This document shows, in pieces, positions 35,900 through 47,939 of a stretch of DNA of 64,000 bases; positions within the stretch are counted from its first letter, which is position 1; each line of letters opens with the position of its first letter. Where the stretch lies: contig JAJKFJ010020921.1 in the NCBI GenBank assembly GCA_027382625.1, forward strand, positions 186,001 through 250,000, read 5' to 3'. This stretch comes from Tetmemena sp. SeJ-2015 (Eukaryota > Ciliophora > Spirotrichea > Sporadotrichida > Oxytrichidae). Under the pieces are notes generated by a model that saw only the letters and a list, made by a program, of their open reading frames with translations, made no database searches and was not told the DNA's origin. Made by a program: the position numbers and the translations under genes.

Positions 35900-36560
35900 A
35901 GCGAGAATCATTTATTTAAATAAGTAAACTAGCTTTTTTAAGTATAACGAAATATCGCTAGAGAGAAGCCAGTTTGAAATTAAAAGGGTCATATAATCAA
36001 AGTATAGTTCATGAAACTTATCTGAAAAATTCTTCAATCATCAAGATTATATCTTCCTTCAAGTTCTTATACTAATTGCTCAGTTCCAAAACAAGTTATA
36101 AGTTAAATTCGCACACAACAAGGCTATTAAATTTGCTTGAGTAAATAGAGAGAAACAAAATTTGATTTGAGTAACTGAGCTCAACTATTAAGCTCATTTA
36201 AGAAAGTAGAGTCGAGGATTTATAAATACTTAGCTATGCAGAGAGTTCCTTGCTTTTAGAAGCATATTCTGTATTTTGTAAAGAGCTTCAGTAAATATTT
36301 TTAATAGTTTCTTTGAGTGATATTTTATAAAGATCTCGCATTTATTTTTCAGACAAAGACTTTGAAACTCATGAAAAATTTCTTTAAATAAGAATCATCA
36401 ATCATTTTCTTTAATTCATCTTAGCGTGGCTATTGACATGCTAATGGCTGACTTGCTAAAGTGGAGCGCCACGCTAACCTTTCAAAGAAATGGGAGCCTT
36501 CTTACTCTTGCCCTCAATTTTAGAGACTTTTTGTTTACCCTGATTCATTATAATATTTTA
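35900..36560. other. AT-rich spacer with a 10-bp inverted repeat
   Basis: No gene read. A perfect inverted repeat, TTAGCGTGGC (36421-36430) and GCCACGCTAA (36468-36477), encloses 37 bp and lies about 85 bp before the ATG of the next candidate gene. Confidence 0.5.
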
Positions 36561-36562
36561 CA

Positions 36563-37290
36563 ATGGCTGATATGCCAGGCTTTATTCATAAGGCCTTAAA
36601 TATTCAACAGCTTCCTAATTTCTTAAAGCATGAGTTGGAACTATCGCCTGGCCTCAGAAATATGATGATATTCCCAAAGCCTAATTATTCCTTCCTGCAT
36701 TAGATGAAAGCTCTTGCTAAAGTCTAGTGGCAGTCTTTTACTGGAGTACTTGCATTTTATCCTTTCAAAAGAGTTTCAATTTTTAAATAAATATCTAAAT
36801 AGATTCTAACCCTCATTTAAGTCCTGAAGAAAGCTCAAAGCTGCTTTAGCTCATCCAGAAGAAAACCCTCCTTATAAGAGCCCTAGCTGCTTATTACTTT
36901 AACTTTTAACCTTCTCTCATATGCTTCAGAGAACATTTACGAGTCCTTAACCTTCGAGAGTTTACTGAACCTTCTCAGGCAATGAGAGTCTTGCATTCAT
37001 ATCTTACAATTTCTATTAGACTTTGATTCCTTGCACCCAGGCCTTGACCCTAGCTCCTGGCTTAGGAATCCTTTCATGGCTGATTGTAAAAACCTCGATA
37101 GGCTAAAGATCTGAGCAATTCGTAGTTTCAAGTGAGGGTAGTATATCCTTGCTGTGTATGGTATTGCTGAATTCGATCTGCACAATCAGACTCTTTGCTT
37201 TCTTAACTCAACCTTTGGATAACTTTTCTTGATAGAGGCTGCAATCTTCTCCTGCAAGTAATTATTCATTTTGTGAAATTATTATTCTCT
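36563..37290 (+). CDS. candidate gene starting MADMPGF, unknown product
   Basis: ATG 36563 opens a 140-codon frame (MADMPGFIHKALNIQQLPNF, then LKHELELSPGLRNMMIFPKP and MKALAKVQWQSFTGVLAFYP) to a TGA at 36983. Past that TGA the same frame reads CIHILQFLLDFDSLHPGLD and SSWLRNPFMADCKNLDRLK, meets two more TGAs, and then reads YILAVYGIAEFDLHNQTL and CFLNSTFGQLFLIEAAIFS. In-frame TGAs between protein-like blocks suggest IESs. A GAGAGT repeat at 36957 and 36983 is a possible pointer but would select a different downstream frame. No family is recognised. Confidence 0.4.
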
Positions 37291-37499
37291 CAGGAAGGGA
37301 GAGTTAAAATTTTTATTGGAGAATTCCTTTTTAGAAAAATGATGGATTGTTCTTTCCTTGGAGAGTTCTCTATTTAAGGATGAAAACTAAGAATTAGTAA
37401 TAATAATTAGAGTAAAAATAATTAAAATCTAGGCTCAAATAAGTCTACAAACTCTGAGTTAGTACTTAGTTTAGCAGAATTTATTTCAATATTATGGAG

Positions 37500-37700
37500 T
37501 AGATGCATAATAAGAGCAAACAGAAGAATCATTTAAAGAAAAAATGGGATTTAATAACCTCTAGTAAAAGAATATGAGTTGCAAGACTTCAAACAAGCCT
37601 GTGATACTGCTTCATGCAGCGAAAGCGATAAACCAAGATTGAAAGACAGCAACTTGAAAGAATAGAGTGAGACTATCTAAAAATATTAATTTCTTTAAAT
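37500..37700 (+). CDS. candidate coding segment, Gln/Lys-rich
   Basis: The + strand reads DAQQEQTEESFKEKMGFNNL and, in another frame, EYELQDFKQACDTASCSESD then KPRLKDSNLKEQSETIQK. The composition is polar and helical. The frame change near 37560-37570 would need a short IES. No domain is recognised. Confidence 0.3.
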
Positions 37701-37774
37701 TTTAAACTCAAATTTAAGTTATCTATAAAATCCAACTACTCTTTCATTTTTACATTATGATCCTGATTTACAGC

Positions 37775-38290
37775 ATGAGTGAAATTAGTATTGGGGATCA
37801 TGCTAAAGACATCTTCCCTCTGATTATCCTACTTAGGATGTTAATTGATAATCTACTTTCAAATGAGATCGCTCCTCAACTATGTTCCTATTTTTTGCAA
37901 AAAGCTCCTTAAGAGTATTTAATTCTTGAGACTGCCTGCTTCCATGAAATGTGCCGTTCAAGAATCAGACTCCTTGCTTCTGCTGATAGTAAATTTTCAG
38001 TTAATTCTCTTTCAAACTTTCGAATTCATATCCATGGTATTTCTTTTCACTCTCAGCTCATAGCGGGACATATTGATTCTGCTATATTTTAAAGGAATTT
38101 TTCTCTGTTTGCGAAATTAATTTTCAGTAGCATTCTTTACCACTCCTCCTGCAATTATAATTCCTCATTAGCTACCGATTAAATATCCTTAGCATCTTTA
38201 GTTTTAATCATACGGTTAAAAAATATAAATAATTATTTTTAATAGCAGAATCAGCAAGTTCTAAGACAAAGATTACTCCGCTCTACTTGA
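37775..38290 (+). CDS. 171-residue ORF, unknown product
   Basis: ATG 37775 (MSEISIGDHAKDIFPLIILL) to TGA 38288, with TAA/TAG as Gln. The first 70 residues look protein-like (LLSNEIAPQLCSYFLQKAPQ, LETACFHEMCRSRIRLLASA). The last third is low-complexity and follows the AT-rich base composition. Chance open frames of this size are expected here, so the call rests on the N-terminal half only. Confidence 0.3.
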
Positions 38291-38623
38291 GTGAGACTTG
38301 GCTGGCTCTACTTCACAGTAGCTTTTATTATCGTTTCAGATAACTAAATGAGTGGTGAAAATTGCTTACTCCATTGCATTCTGCCAATCTTCTTGTAAGT
38401 TTAGATACCTCCATTTACCTTTTTTTTATGGATATAACGGACTTATTTTACTAATTAATCAGTGAAAGTCTTACTAAAAAATGTTGAGGGTAGCCAGATA
38501 GACTCCAACACTTTCCTCTATCCCTCTTTATTGAAGATGAATACAAATGCTTTATCCTGAATTGTTTTTCCAGTTTATTAAATACTAAAATCTAAAATTA
38601 TATTGTGAGTTTCAATCTGTAAC

Positions 38624-39010
38624 ATGGTTGAAACGGAGCTACTTGAGATCAGAGAAACCAGCATTCACGAAATATTTGGTGCCTTCTTCTCTATATCTAG
38701 GATTGCAGATAGACTCAAGAGTCTATGCATCAGAAAGAATCGTTCTTCCTCAATAAGTGAGACTGTGGAAAATCTTTAGAGCATGAACGCTAATTATTTA
38801 ACAGCAGGATGAATTAGAGAAAATGGATGTTGGAGTGATGCAACTGAGGTTTCATGTAGTCAGGAGCATCGACTTAAATCTTATAGTGCCAACAGTTCCT
38901 TTGAGAAAGAATAATGAGCAGATCTTAGTTCCACAAATATCTCAGAGTAAGTAGCTTCTCTTTGTGTTGCGAAAGTATTTAAGCATTGAACTCCAAACGT
39001 AGTCTTACTT
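38624..39010 (+). CDS. gene start with one solved IES, unknown product
   Basis: ATG 38624 opens MVETELLEIRETSIHEIFGA and FFSISRIADRLKSLCIRKNR. After excision of a 22-bp IES with pointer TTTA the frame runs on as NLQQQDELEKMDVGVMQLRF and SIDLNLIVPTVPLRKNNEQI. The joint is codon-phased and removes a TGA. The protein is helical and charged. No domain is recognised. The 3' end is not found; the frame runs into AT-rich DNA after ISQSK. Confidence 0.55.
38775..38796 (+). other. IES, 22 bp, pointer TTTA
   Basis: TTTA at 38775-38778 and 38797-38800. Removal shifts the frame by one and joins VENL to QQQDELEK. Confidence 0.55.
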
Positions 39011-39019
39011 TAAAGAGGG

Positions 39020-40470
39020 GGGGAATTTCTAGCAATCTTTAAACTTCATTTGTGCAAATTGAAGAGATTGAGTGAAGCGAATTGCTGATAACAGAATCCA
39101 CACTTTTAAATCCTGATATACTTGCCGCCTTAGATTAATTTACTTTACTATCTTTACAGAATGAGTTAAATGTCTTATTTATAGAGAGATCAGAGCAATA
39201 TTAGGCGCAGCAAGTACAAGTTAATAACTTGAGAGTTCTTTAAAACTAGAAAATTAATAAACTACCTCACGTATGAAATCTTCTAAAATAGCATGTTTTG
39301 ATAAATAAATAGCACAGCACAGAAGATAAAGCAAGGACAAAGCAAGAAGAAGTCTTTAAGAAATTCAAGGAGAGTCTTGAACGATTTTGCAAAAATAAAA
39401 ATTAATTTGCTTGTTGAGTGGACCCGCATGCTTAAATTAGCATCTCTTATTTAGCTATGCTTTTAATTGGGGTTTGATAACTACACTTTCAGCTTTTCTT
39501 AAAATATACGTATGTTATTTATAGGAATTTAAATTCGCTATCTTCTATTCGTATTCGTTGTATAAAATCTTATCCGTACTCTTTCCTTGCATCTTTAAAA
39601 GTAAGATAATTTCATAAAATTTGTTAAAGGATGATTATGAATGTTTAATCGTCGATGGTAGAAACCTAAATTTAATGCTTTCCTAGGCTACTCTCTCCAA
39701 GATCTGAAGCGTGGCAGTTTGATTTGAAGTTTTTATTTTTTAATTTTTAAGGTCTAAATTAACTGATGTATTATCTGTTGCATAGTCTTTCACTTTGAAT
39801 TTTATTCTGCCAATTTTGATGATATGTCCTTTTTGGTCCTTCATTTAGATTTAGGCCATTTTGAGCTTACTGTTTTAGCTAGTTTTAAGATTTCAAACTA
39901 CAATAAAATTTATTATATTGATGTCCTCGTCTGCGCTAACATTCTGAGCCTCTTCCTCAGATTAAAATGCAATTAAAGTGCCATTTTCAGCAAGAATTTT
40001 TCCCTTTAAAAATTAGTATTTACTAAGTCTTACTATTCTTCTCATGAAGGATGATAAGTGGCTTTGCTTTGAAATTCTTTGGCAAGATATTGTTTGCTGA
40101 TGGGCTCTGCATCGTTTTTTACTCTAATTATCTTTTTCAGCAATGAAAGACTTTATGCTTCTCTTTTAGATCTATTTTTATTCATTGTCAAATAAGCTTT
40201 GAGAGTCTCTGCTACAAGCCACGCTTCATATCTAAACTCTATAAAATTATCTTAAGTAGTGAAAACTTAACTGAGAATGAATTTTGACTTGTCACTTATA
40301 TACTTTGCTTTTATAACTTAACTCACTAAATCAGAAAATTGTAAAGTATATAAGAAAAAGAAAAGTTCAGCTTGAGCATGAAATAATCTCATCTAGCCAG
40401 CTTTTTTCTATAAAAGAGACTTGTAATTAGCTTTTCAGCTGCCTCACGCCTGTGAATATAATTGCTCAAA
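39020..40470. other. AT-rich stretch, no confident gene
   Basis: About 1.4 kb without readable protein on either strand. It fits germline-limited spacer. Confidence 0.4.
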
Positions 40471-40496
40471 AGAGCAATTCGACTATCAATAATTAT

Positions 40497-41140
40497 TTTA
40501 GGATATTCATGGTCCTACGAAAATAAGAGGAATACGATTCGAAGCTATATTCTACGGACTCTTTTCTAAGAAGAACACCGAAGGTAAATAAGGAGTTTAC
40601 CTGTTGACCGAAAAGTAGTGCTGAGGTACTGATTTAAAGACAAGCCAGGGGATCGAGTTCAAAAAAGGCTATTTCATAATAGTAGATATTTTCATTGAGC
40701 GAAGAGCAAATCATAGACAGAATCCGCAGACTAGTCAACAGTTATGGCTTTAAACAGCTCATTTTCCTTCAAAATGTAACTCGGTCATAGCCATTGAGTA
40801 AAAGATGATGACACCTACATCTCTGATTTGGACTACTTCAGTTCCAATGGAGTTGATTAAGTGCAAGTAAGTAATGAAAGGCAAAGTAAATAAATGATGA
40901 AGAAAGTAAAGAAAGAGGATATCCTGCCTAAACGAGAGGTTAAGATGGAAGCTCCTTTTGTCGAGGAGGAAAAGAGTTAGACTGTTTCTTCTTTTAAGAT
41001 TAGTTTACAGCAGATAATCGCTCTTCGGTTACAGATGATGAGGAGGTCCGTTTTCAGAAGACTGTGAGCAAAGTAAACAAAGAGACTCAATACTAAATTT
41101 ATGACAATCAGGATAGCTCTTTGGTCTAAGAGAGCTATCT
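40497..41140 (+). CDS. multi-MDS gene, acidic/basic product of unknown function
   Basis: Pieces in order: IHGPTKIRGIRFEAIFYGLF and GVYLLTEKQ (40500-40620); FSLSEEQIIDRIRRLVNSYG with FKQLIFLQNVTRSQPLSK (40690-40805); then a long piece DDDTYISDLDYFSSNGVDQ, KKVKKEDILPKREVKMEAPF and VEEEKSQTV (40808-40990); and DNRSSVTDDEEVRFQKTVSK VNKETQYQIYDNQDSSL (41016-41140). The frames change between pieces. The last two are strongly charged and look like a linker or tail. No named domain. The tetranucleotide repeat at 41176 follows directly. Confidence 0.5.
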
Positions 41141-41175
41141 CAAAACTTGAGTCGAGAACTTTAAGATAAAAAAGC

Positions 41176-41253
41176 TGAATGAATGAATGAATGAATGAAT
41201 GAATGAATGAATGAATGAATGAATGAATGAATGAATGAATGAATGAATGAATA
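41176..41253. repeat. (TGAA)n microsatellite, about 19 units
   Basis: A perfect tetranucleotide run. Its - strand translation, (IHSF)n, gives artificial ORFs in two frames. Confidence 0.97.
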
Positions 41254-41647
41254 ATTGGATTTGGGAAATGATAACAAAATGAAAAAGAAGACAATTTTCT
41301 AAGCGTGTAAGCATGCTCTTGATCAAATAATAGATAATCAACGCCTAACTTAATGCTGTAGAAACTGTCATCAGAGAAGGAAATAATCATTGATGAAAAC
41401 TAAAGTCAGTCAGAGTCCCTAAAAAGCGAAATAGGAAAGTGAAGCAAAAGGAAACAAATTTTTGTTAAATTAGAAGTATCATCAATTGACTATGTGATAG
41501 AGCGACCTCTTAGAGGAAGCTAAGCTCATTGAGATCAGTGTATACCTTTGCGATGAATCACCTCACTAGAATGAGGAAACATGTTCATTTGTCAATTAAT
41601 TTTTAATGCGAAAGTTTAAAATTATTTAAAAAATGCATCTCTCATAT

Positions 41648-41986
41648 TTAAGCTGAGTCTCGAAATTTGAAATTCTCAAGAAATTTGCTCGAGAAGATCT
41701 CTCGGCACAACTGAAAAGACATTGCCATTGTTTTCGATTATGATATTGCTATAGAGCATGATGTACAAGGCCCATTTTGTGAATCATATCTTCTATTTGC
41801 TTTTTCATCATACTGAACTCCTCGCATATTCTCTTGTTTCTTTGAGGTAAAACTGCTTGAATCCTTTGGGAAAGAGAACTGTGTTTTCACTCTGCTGACG
41901 AGGGAATCTTCTTTTTCCACAAAAGCATTGAAGAGATTAAAAATTCTGGGATTCAGCAAATTTGTAAATAAATTTTTATTCCTCAT
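41648..41986 (-). CDS. possible 111-residue ORF, unknown product
   Basis: ATG 41986 on the - strand opens MRNKNLFTNLLNPRIFNLFN and continues through VEKEDSLVSRVKTQFSFPKD, NMRGVQYDEKANRRYDSQNG and a CTSCS motif, reads one TAA as Gln and ends at TGA near 41648. The middle is protein-like. No family is recognised, and chance is not excluded. Confidence 0.3.
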
Positions 41987-41999
41987 GAAATCTGATTCA

Positions 42000-42550
42000 A
42001 TCTTAGTAACTTAAAATGAAATAAACAAGACAGATAGATTATCATATAATAATCAAGAACCTTCATTACAAGTACCTTTTATTATCCATTAGTTATACTC
42101 ATCATATTTAATTAAACTCTTATGACTTCATCTTCGCAGTAGTATGATTACCTAATTTACTTTAAATAAGAATAGATCTTTGAATAAACTTTTAATTCTT
42201 ATTTCATCATCAATCCTTACTTTAAAATGTAATTCCCTAACTGCATATTCGTATTTTATATTATAAATTCTAGTTTTTTATTTTTGCTCAACTTATTGCT
42301 CTTAGTTGCTTCTTGGAGTGATAAAGTTGCGATTTTAAATTTGCATAGATAAGGAATAGTCCCCTCACCTTTCTATGAATAGAAGGAGGCTGTCTGGTGC
42401 CACTGCACACTTCTAAGCTTCCAAGCCATCTGAAACGAGGAGTTTGCTACTTTTGCCCAACTCATTCAAACTCATCCTTACCAGATTTTTGGCTCAGAAT
42501 ATATTCCCCACTTATTAAACTTTAGAATATAAAACAAAGTTTATCTGGTT
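42000..42550. other. mostly AT-rich, no confident gene
   Basis: AT-rich to about 42360. A GC-richer patch at 42360-42480 is open in two + strand frames but gave no convincing peptide. Confidence 0.35.
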
Positions 42551-42554
42551 GTTT

Positions 42555-43205
42555 TAACTAGACGAGCAGACCACCAGTCTCCACAGGTTAAATGAGCGAG
42601 AGGCTTCAGTTTGGAAACTCAGACGCCACTATTGGGTGCCAGAGAATAAATGGAACCTGTTGTTCCTTAGCCCACTTAGCTTGTTTTCTTTATGCAACTC
42701 ACCAATACCTGTCCTCAACAATTCTCGCAATACTCAAGCTAAATTAGAGAAACAATTTTTAAAATTAAATAGATTAGCACTGATGATTGGATGAGAGAAG
42801 AGCACATGAATAGCTGCTGACTCCTGCCAGCAGATTAAAAGCCATCAAAAATATGAAACTCTCACTTCTGCTCTTCTGTGGGAAATAGTAATTGTTAAAT
42901 TGGGGAAAGAAACCTCCCTCAAAGCTGCCAATGGAGCTAAGAAGGTTAAACAGACATGATCTTCATTCACTATGTTGAATGGCCATTCAATTAGCTAATT
43001 AAAAGAGTAGAGAGCGATGGCCTTAGCAATGGAAGCTTTTAGCAACTCTAGTCAGGCTAGCTTCTGAGGAAGAGAATGACAGAGTTGGAGTAGACCCTGA
43101 GCTTGATCAAGAACAAGCTAGACTACTACATCACCCACATGAACGAGAACATCGCCTATCTCGGTCTGCAGGTGGACCTCGTCTTAGGTGAGTCACTTCA
43201 AAGCC
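42555..43205 (+). CDS. candidate coding segments, one with helical ELEQ motif
   Basis: Two pieces: LDEQTTSLHRLNEREASVWK and LRRHYWVPENKWNLLFLSP (42555-42670), and MTELEQTLSLIKNKLDYYIT then HMNENIAYLGLQVDLVL (43080-43193). The second is GC-rich for this window, uses C/G-ending codons and looks clearly coding. It ends at GTCTTAG-GTGAGT, a possible 5' splice site or MDS edge. An AT-rich insert with no readable protein separates them. No domain is recognised. Confidence 0.45.
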
Positions 43206-43607
43206 TAATGAAGTAAGTTGCTGACCTTGATATTTCAAATTTCTTGTAGATAAGTGCTTCCACAAATCAACTAACTTAATTTAAATTTTGAAATATTTTA
43301 AGCTGGTAATGGCTGAGTTTCAAGCTCAGAAGAGACCAGCAGTGACAAAATGAATCAAGCTAATCAGGTCCAAAGTCACTGCTGCTTGAAATATCAGCCA
43401 TCTAACTCAAAAACTTGCTAGCAGGTTAGTCATCTATCCAGCAAAGATAACAGCAATATATATCAAATAAATGTAAATGAATTTACATCACATTTAATAT
43501 TCACTCTTGGTCTTCTTGGAAAACCCAAGTGCTAATTAAGCAGACATTAGCTACTTCCTGTTCAAACTTTCGCTCTTATTTAAAATAGACTTGCCAAATT
43601 ATAGCTA

Positions 43608-43656
43608 GAATTTTAATTAAAATCGGTGATTGGTTAAAATAATAAATGGAGAGTTG
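43608..43656 (+). repeat. dispersed 46-bp repeat, copy 2
   Basis: Second copy of the motif at 28027-28072 (core AATTAAAATCGGTGATTGGT), here with an AT-rich interruption before ATGGAGAGTTG. Confidence 0.7.
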
Positions 43657-43659
43657 GCT

Positions 43660-44390
43660 GCAGCTACTGAAGAGAATTTCAATAAATTCATCCAAACTGC
43701 AATATAATTAACAAGAAAACTTTGGAGTACAAACAAGGCGAGGTAAAAAGTATCTTAAAATTGTAGAGGATAAATCTTAAAATTATTAACATAACGACAA
43801 GTTTAAAGAGCAATTCCTTCTACTTTTGTATTCAGGAGTATGAAAACTATAAGTCGAGTCAAGCAAGAATTAATGATATATAACCTTTGATCAAGTCAGT
43901 TTGAATTCTATTTTTCCCTATCTTAGGAAATTCTCTTCCTCTAAAGCAAAGCCTCACTAATCATGTTTAGTTAATTCAATGGTCTAATAAAAATAGACAT
44001 GGATTCCTTCCAGTAACTAGCAAAAACCTTTCTCAATAGTTAACTTTCTTCAAGTCGACGTTCAAATTTAGCAACTAAACAAGACAGATTGTTGAACTTA
44101 ACCTCCAGATAGTTTGGGCTTTTTATCTTTCAGAACTTCATCTTTTCTAAGAAAACAAAGTTAAATTCTTTGATTGATTTGTGTATTTTTCTCTCCTTAA
44201 CTTATTGGACTTATAATTCCTCAAAGTATATCAAAACTAACGACTATAATTTTCTTTACTCTAAATCTGTAACTGTAGCTTGGCTAATTGTTCATGATAA
44301 GGATGGCGTCTTTTAAGTAAAGAAGAAGTTAAGAGCTATGGACTATATACAAATTAGAATGATATTTTTAGAGATTGTATCGTAAACTAT
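43660..44390. other. AT-rich stretch, no confident gene
   Basis: Nothing readable apart from short frames near 43840 that I would not defend. Confidence 0.35.
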
Positions 44391-44394
44391 AAAT

Positions 44395-47300
44395 AATTAA
44401 AGCATTACAAGAGTCTGCAGGATGATCCTTCTCGTCGGGAGTCTTTTACAGTTAGCAGATAATCCTGTGGTAAGTTAATCAAACTGCCTGCTTTCGTAGC
44501 TAAAAGATGTCCTATTTTCATAAACTCAGAAATTTAATAAGGTAATCGAGTTGCTCAATTGCAATGGCCTAAGTTTGAGAAATAGAGGCTCCTTTTCTTT
44601 TTACAATTTCTATTTGTCAAGGATCTTCTCCTTTGAGGAGTTAAAATTTATCGAGAGCACAAAGGACCTTCCTAGCTTTCTAAGACAAATATAATCGAGC
44701 AATAATAAGAGTTAACAAAATCAACAGGAAATAGGATCAAATAGTCAACTACTCAGATATGATTGAGCACATTCATTAAATGTATAGAGATTATATTCCT
44801 TCACAGCAGGCTTTCATGTATGAAGAGAACTAAGGCTCTAAGATTCAATCAGAGGTTATCTATAAGAATCTTGGGCACGAGCCGCAATAATGGCGTTAAT
44901 TCAGAGAAATACTTTGAATAAGAAATGGTAATTTATTATAGGATCTTAATTTGAATACCATCTATGATGCTATTTTCTAAGATTGGTGTAAAGTCTTGCC
45001 CATGATCTTTATCTCAAGTCAGACCTTCAAAGCTAAGCGCGTCTCTTCGAACAATCACCCCTCCAGTACACCAATGAAATCATTTGTAAGAATTAAAAGC
45101 CATTAAGAAATTAAATGACTTGCACAAAGATTACCTGTTTTTATCAATGAGGTAAGCCACTCACTTTTCATAAGCTTATTTTCTTAATCAATTAAAGAAT
45201 TGGTACTCTTGATGGAATTGATGATGAGGACAATTAATTCCTATCAAATTAACGAGAATATCGTGATCAATCTCTATTTAAGCACTTTTCTATCCCTTGC
45301 AAAGTCTTTTTCCCCAAATCCTGAAACTAGAGTCTGGGATGAGGTTGACTCAGGAGATTCCTATCAATGATAAGGTGAGACCCCTATTTAAATTCCGCTC
45401 TGATTTGAATATTATTCTATAATTTTTATAATATTCTATAATAGGATAAATAATTTGTAAAGAGATAAGATATTATTAAGCAATTTTAATCTCAAAATGA
45501 GGTTTTCAGGTTGACTTCGCTTAACTGGTAACTCGAATCACTGTGTAGTTGAAGGATAAAAGCAAAGCTATTGGAATCGAGCATATACTTATAACATTCA
45601 GCATAGTCCTTAGCATCCAACTAAGAAAAAGATAAAAGCAGGCTATCCAGTACTATTCGCACACTTTTCATTAATTGTAGTTCAATAATTTAGAAAGATT
45701 GCTAGAGTTTAGGAAGTATTATTTTCTTATCAATAGTTTACAAATTGATTGCTAAAGCATTAAATAAAAACTTTAAACATGTTTAGTCTAATAAACTCTT
45801 AAGTCAAAACTATAGTCTCCTCAGATAAGAGAAACAGCTAGGTTTTAAATTCTTAAGTCTTCTTAGTCCAAACTTTATAAAGATTCTCTTTGCAAATTAA
45901 GGCATCATCGATGGAAAGACCAGTAACCTCTTTCACTAACGTATCTAGCCCTCTATTCCAAAGCAGCTCCATAGTGACTGAGAAGAATTATTCTTATTCT
46001 CATAAAGAAAGATCTAAGGGAAGTGTTTTCTATCTAGCTTAAAATACTCTCTAAGCAAGCTTGGTGATGAGGACCTCATGAAATCTCTTTATTATCTTCA
46101 AGATATTTTAAAACTAAGTTTATTTTGGTGATTCAACTTCATCTTAGAGTTTTTAATTAAGAGATTAGGCGCAAGTAAATTTGTTAAGATCAAAATAATC
46201 TAAGGGGCTAATTCAAATCTAAAGTTTAAAGTATTTCCCTTATTTAAAAATTTTTTAAAAATTAATATTTTAAATTTTTAAGTAATACTTAATCAAATGG
46301 AAGCCTCTTTATTAAATTGGTAGCAAGCGATAACGATTAGATCTTGCTGACTCATTGCGAAACCTCAATGATCACTGCCTTAACTCTACTAAAGTAGGGC
46401 AGTCAAAATGAAAATGTAAGACTCGAATTTAAACTGTATTGCCTCTGTTTTAATTGAAAGTTGCTTTAATAGTTTTAATTGAAATTTGTGAATCAGAGCT
46501 TGCTCAGCCAAAATAGTAATCGAGCTGACCTATGCTATCTTAGAAATGGGAAGCAAACGTGAGGCAAGCCTTAGACTCGAGCGAAGATTCCAAGTATCTG
46601 CAAAACCTCAAATTAAGCAGACTTAAAAGTCCTCCCTAAAAACATATAGCTCTTATTGGCAAGGCCTACTTTAAGTTACTAAACAAACAGGATATGACTC
46701 CTTTTCTTATTATCCTGGATGTTGGGATCTCCTTCTCCATAATCGGATCTTATTTCAAATAAATAAATAAGTTCAGAGAAATCTGATTTTACTATGTGAA
46801 GGAAGTGCTCGAGGACTAATGACTAACTTGAGGTAACTTAATCAATAAACCTAAGGTGAGTTTAGAATTATTAATTTCTCCTTTCTCTGAGATGGAAAGA
46901 TTAAGTGCAGATGTTTTTTAATTTCTGGTTAAAGAATTGAATAAAAAATATTTATTATTTACAGCAGATAACTGACAGTCTTTGTAAAAAAAATAATTGT
47001 TTTAATAGATAAGGGAAACTGTAAAGAAACTAAAAGCTTTTTGAAGCTGCCAGCTTGGCAATCTGAATCAAACCCAAATAATACCTGGAAGTAAAATATT
47101 TTGTTGGCGAGGGTTCCAGAGAAAGAGAGAGGTTCTCTTAGCTCCAGCCCATATTTTAGAGGCAAAGCAAAGAGAGAAGTTAAATAGATCCTTCTCTATA
47201 AAGCAATGAGGAGCAAGTAATATCATCTTTTGTTTCTCATTAGGCAGTCACGAAGCCTTCCTCGTAAGGAAGTGTTGTTGGAAATCCAATAGAGGATATC

Positions 47301-47823
47301 AAAGAATAAGAGATCTCAAACAAAACTCATGAAGATGTGATTAAGGAATAAGATTTCGCTCAAAATGAAAAAATGAGAGTAGGTAGTTACAAAAGTAATT
47401 ACAGCTAATAATTTTCATCGTATTAAAGAACTATTTTTCTTAAAAGAGGCCTCATTGAATTTAGGAGAAGCGATTGGAATTGAATGTTGGGGCCTAGAAG
47501 GCAAAAGCTCCGACTATATCTCCAGATTAAATCTTACTAGCAAAATCCCAGTAAGACCTGAAGCTGGAAGTCTCTTTCTACAAAGGTTTATTCAACTTTG
47601 CTTAGAAACCCTTGAAAATCCTTCTAGCCTGTGCAGCTATCGAAGCAAAAATTTCCTTTAATCAAAGTATGAATAGGGCATAGGCGAGTAATTAAATTAG
47701 TCTGATATAAGAGGAACGAGAGCTGAAGTAAAAACATTTACTTGGCACCTTGCCACCAATACATATAGCCTTAATGTTTGTAAAATGTCTTCTCTTGAGA
47801 TTATCCTTGAAGGCTATGCATGA
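44395..47823 (+). CDS. large multi-MDS gene, helical-repeat-like product, unknown function
   Basis: A series of + strand pieces reads as protein in collinear order. They are: DDPSRRESFTVSRQSCG (44410-44470); MIEHIHQMYRDYIPSQQAFM and LGHEPQQWRQFREIL (44758-44915); LNTIYDAIFQDWCKVLPMIF and SSQTFKAKRVSSNNHPSSTP (44940-45100); ELVLLMELMMRTINSYQINE with NPETRVWDEV (45198-45349); after a solved 166-bp IES, DFAQLVTRITVQLKDKSKAI and GIEHILITFSIVLSIQLRKR (45510-45660); SSMERPVTSFTNVSSPLFQS (45905-46010); KWEANVRQALDSSEDSKYLQ with DMTPFLIILDVGISFSIIGS (46545-46780); and a last long frame SLNLGEAIGIECWGLEGKSS to TGA 47821. Leu-rich helices suggest HEAT-like repeats, but I cannot name a family. Whether it is one gene or two is open. 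Confidence 0.5.
45342..45507 (+). other. IES, 166 bp, pointer AGGTTGAC
   Basis: AGGTTGAC occurs at 45342-45349 and 45508-45515. Excision is codon-phased (GAG-GTT-GAC to CAG-GTT-GAC), joins RVWDEV to DFAQLVTRITVQ and removes an in-frame TGA. The insert is AT-rich. It happens to end in TTTTCAG and to contain GGTGAG, so an intron between those sites is a competing reading that gives a different frame. Confidence 0.6.
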
Positions 47824-47939
47824 AAATTAAATTTATTGGGATCTTATTTATTATTATAAGTTTGTTTAAATAATCTTTCTAACTCTATCAACGATAAAAA
47901 CATTACTATTTGATAAATTTAGCTACCTCCTTCGTTAAT

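Noticed and set aside
41135..41390. Two - strand ORFs rich in Ile-His-Ser-Phe
   Set aside because: They are translations of the (TGAA)n microsatellite, whose four-base unit reads open in several frames. There is no coding signal outside the repeat.
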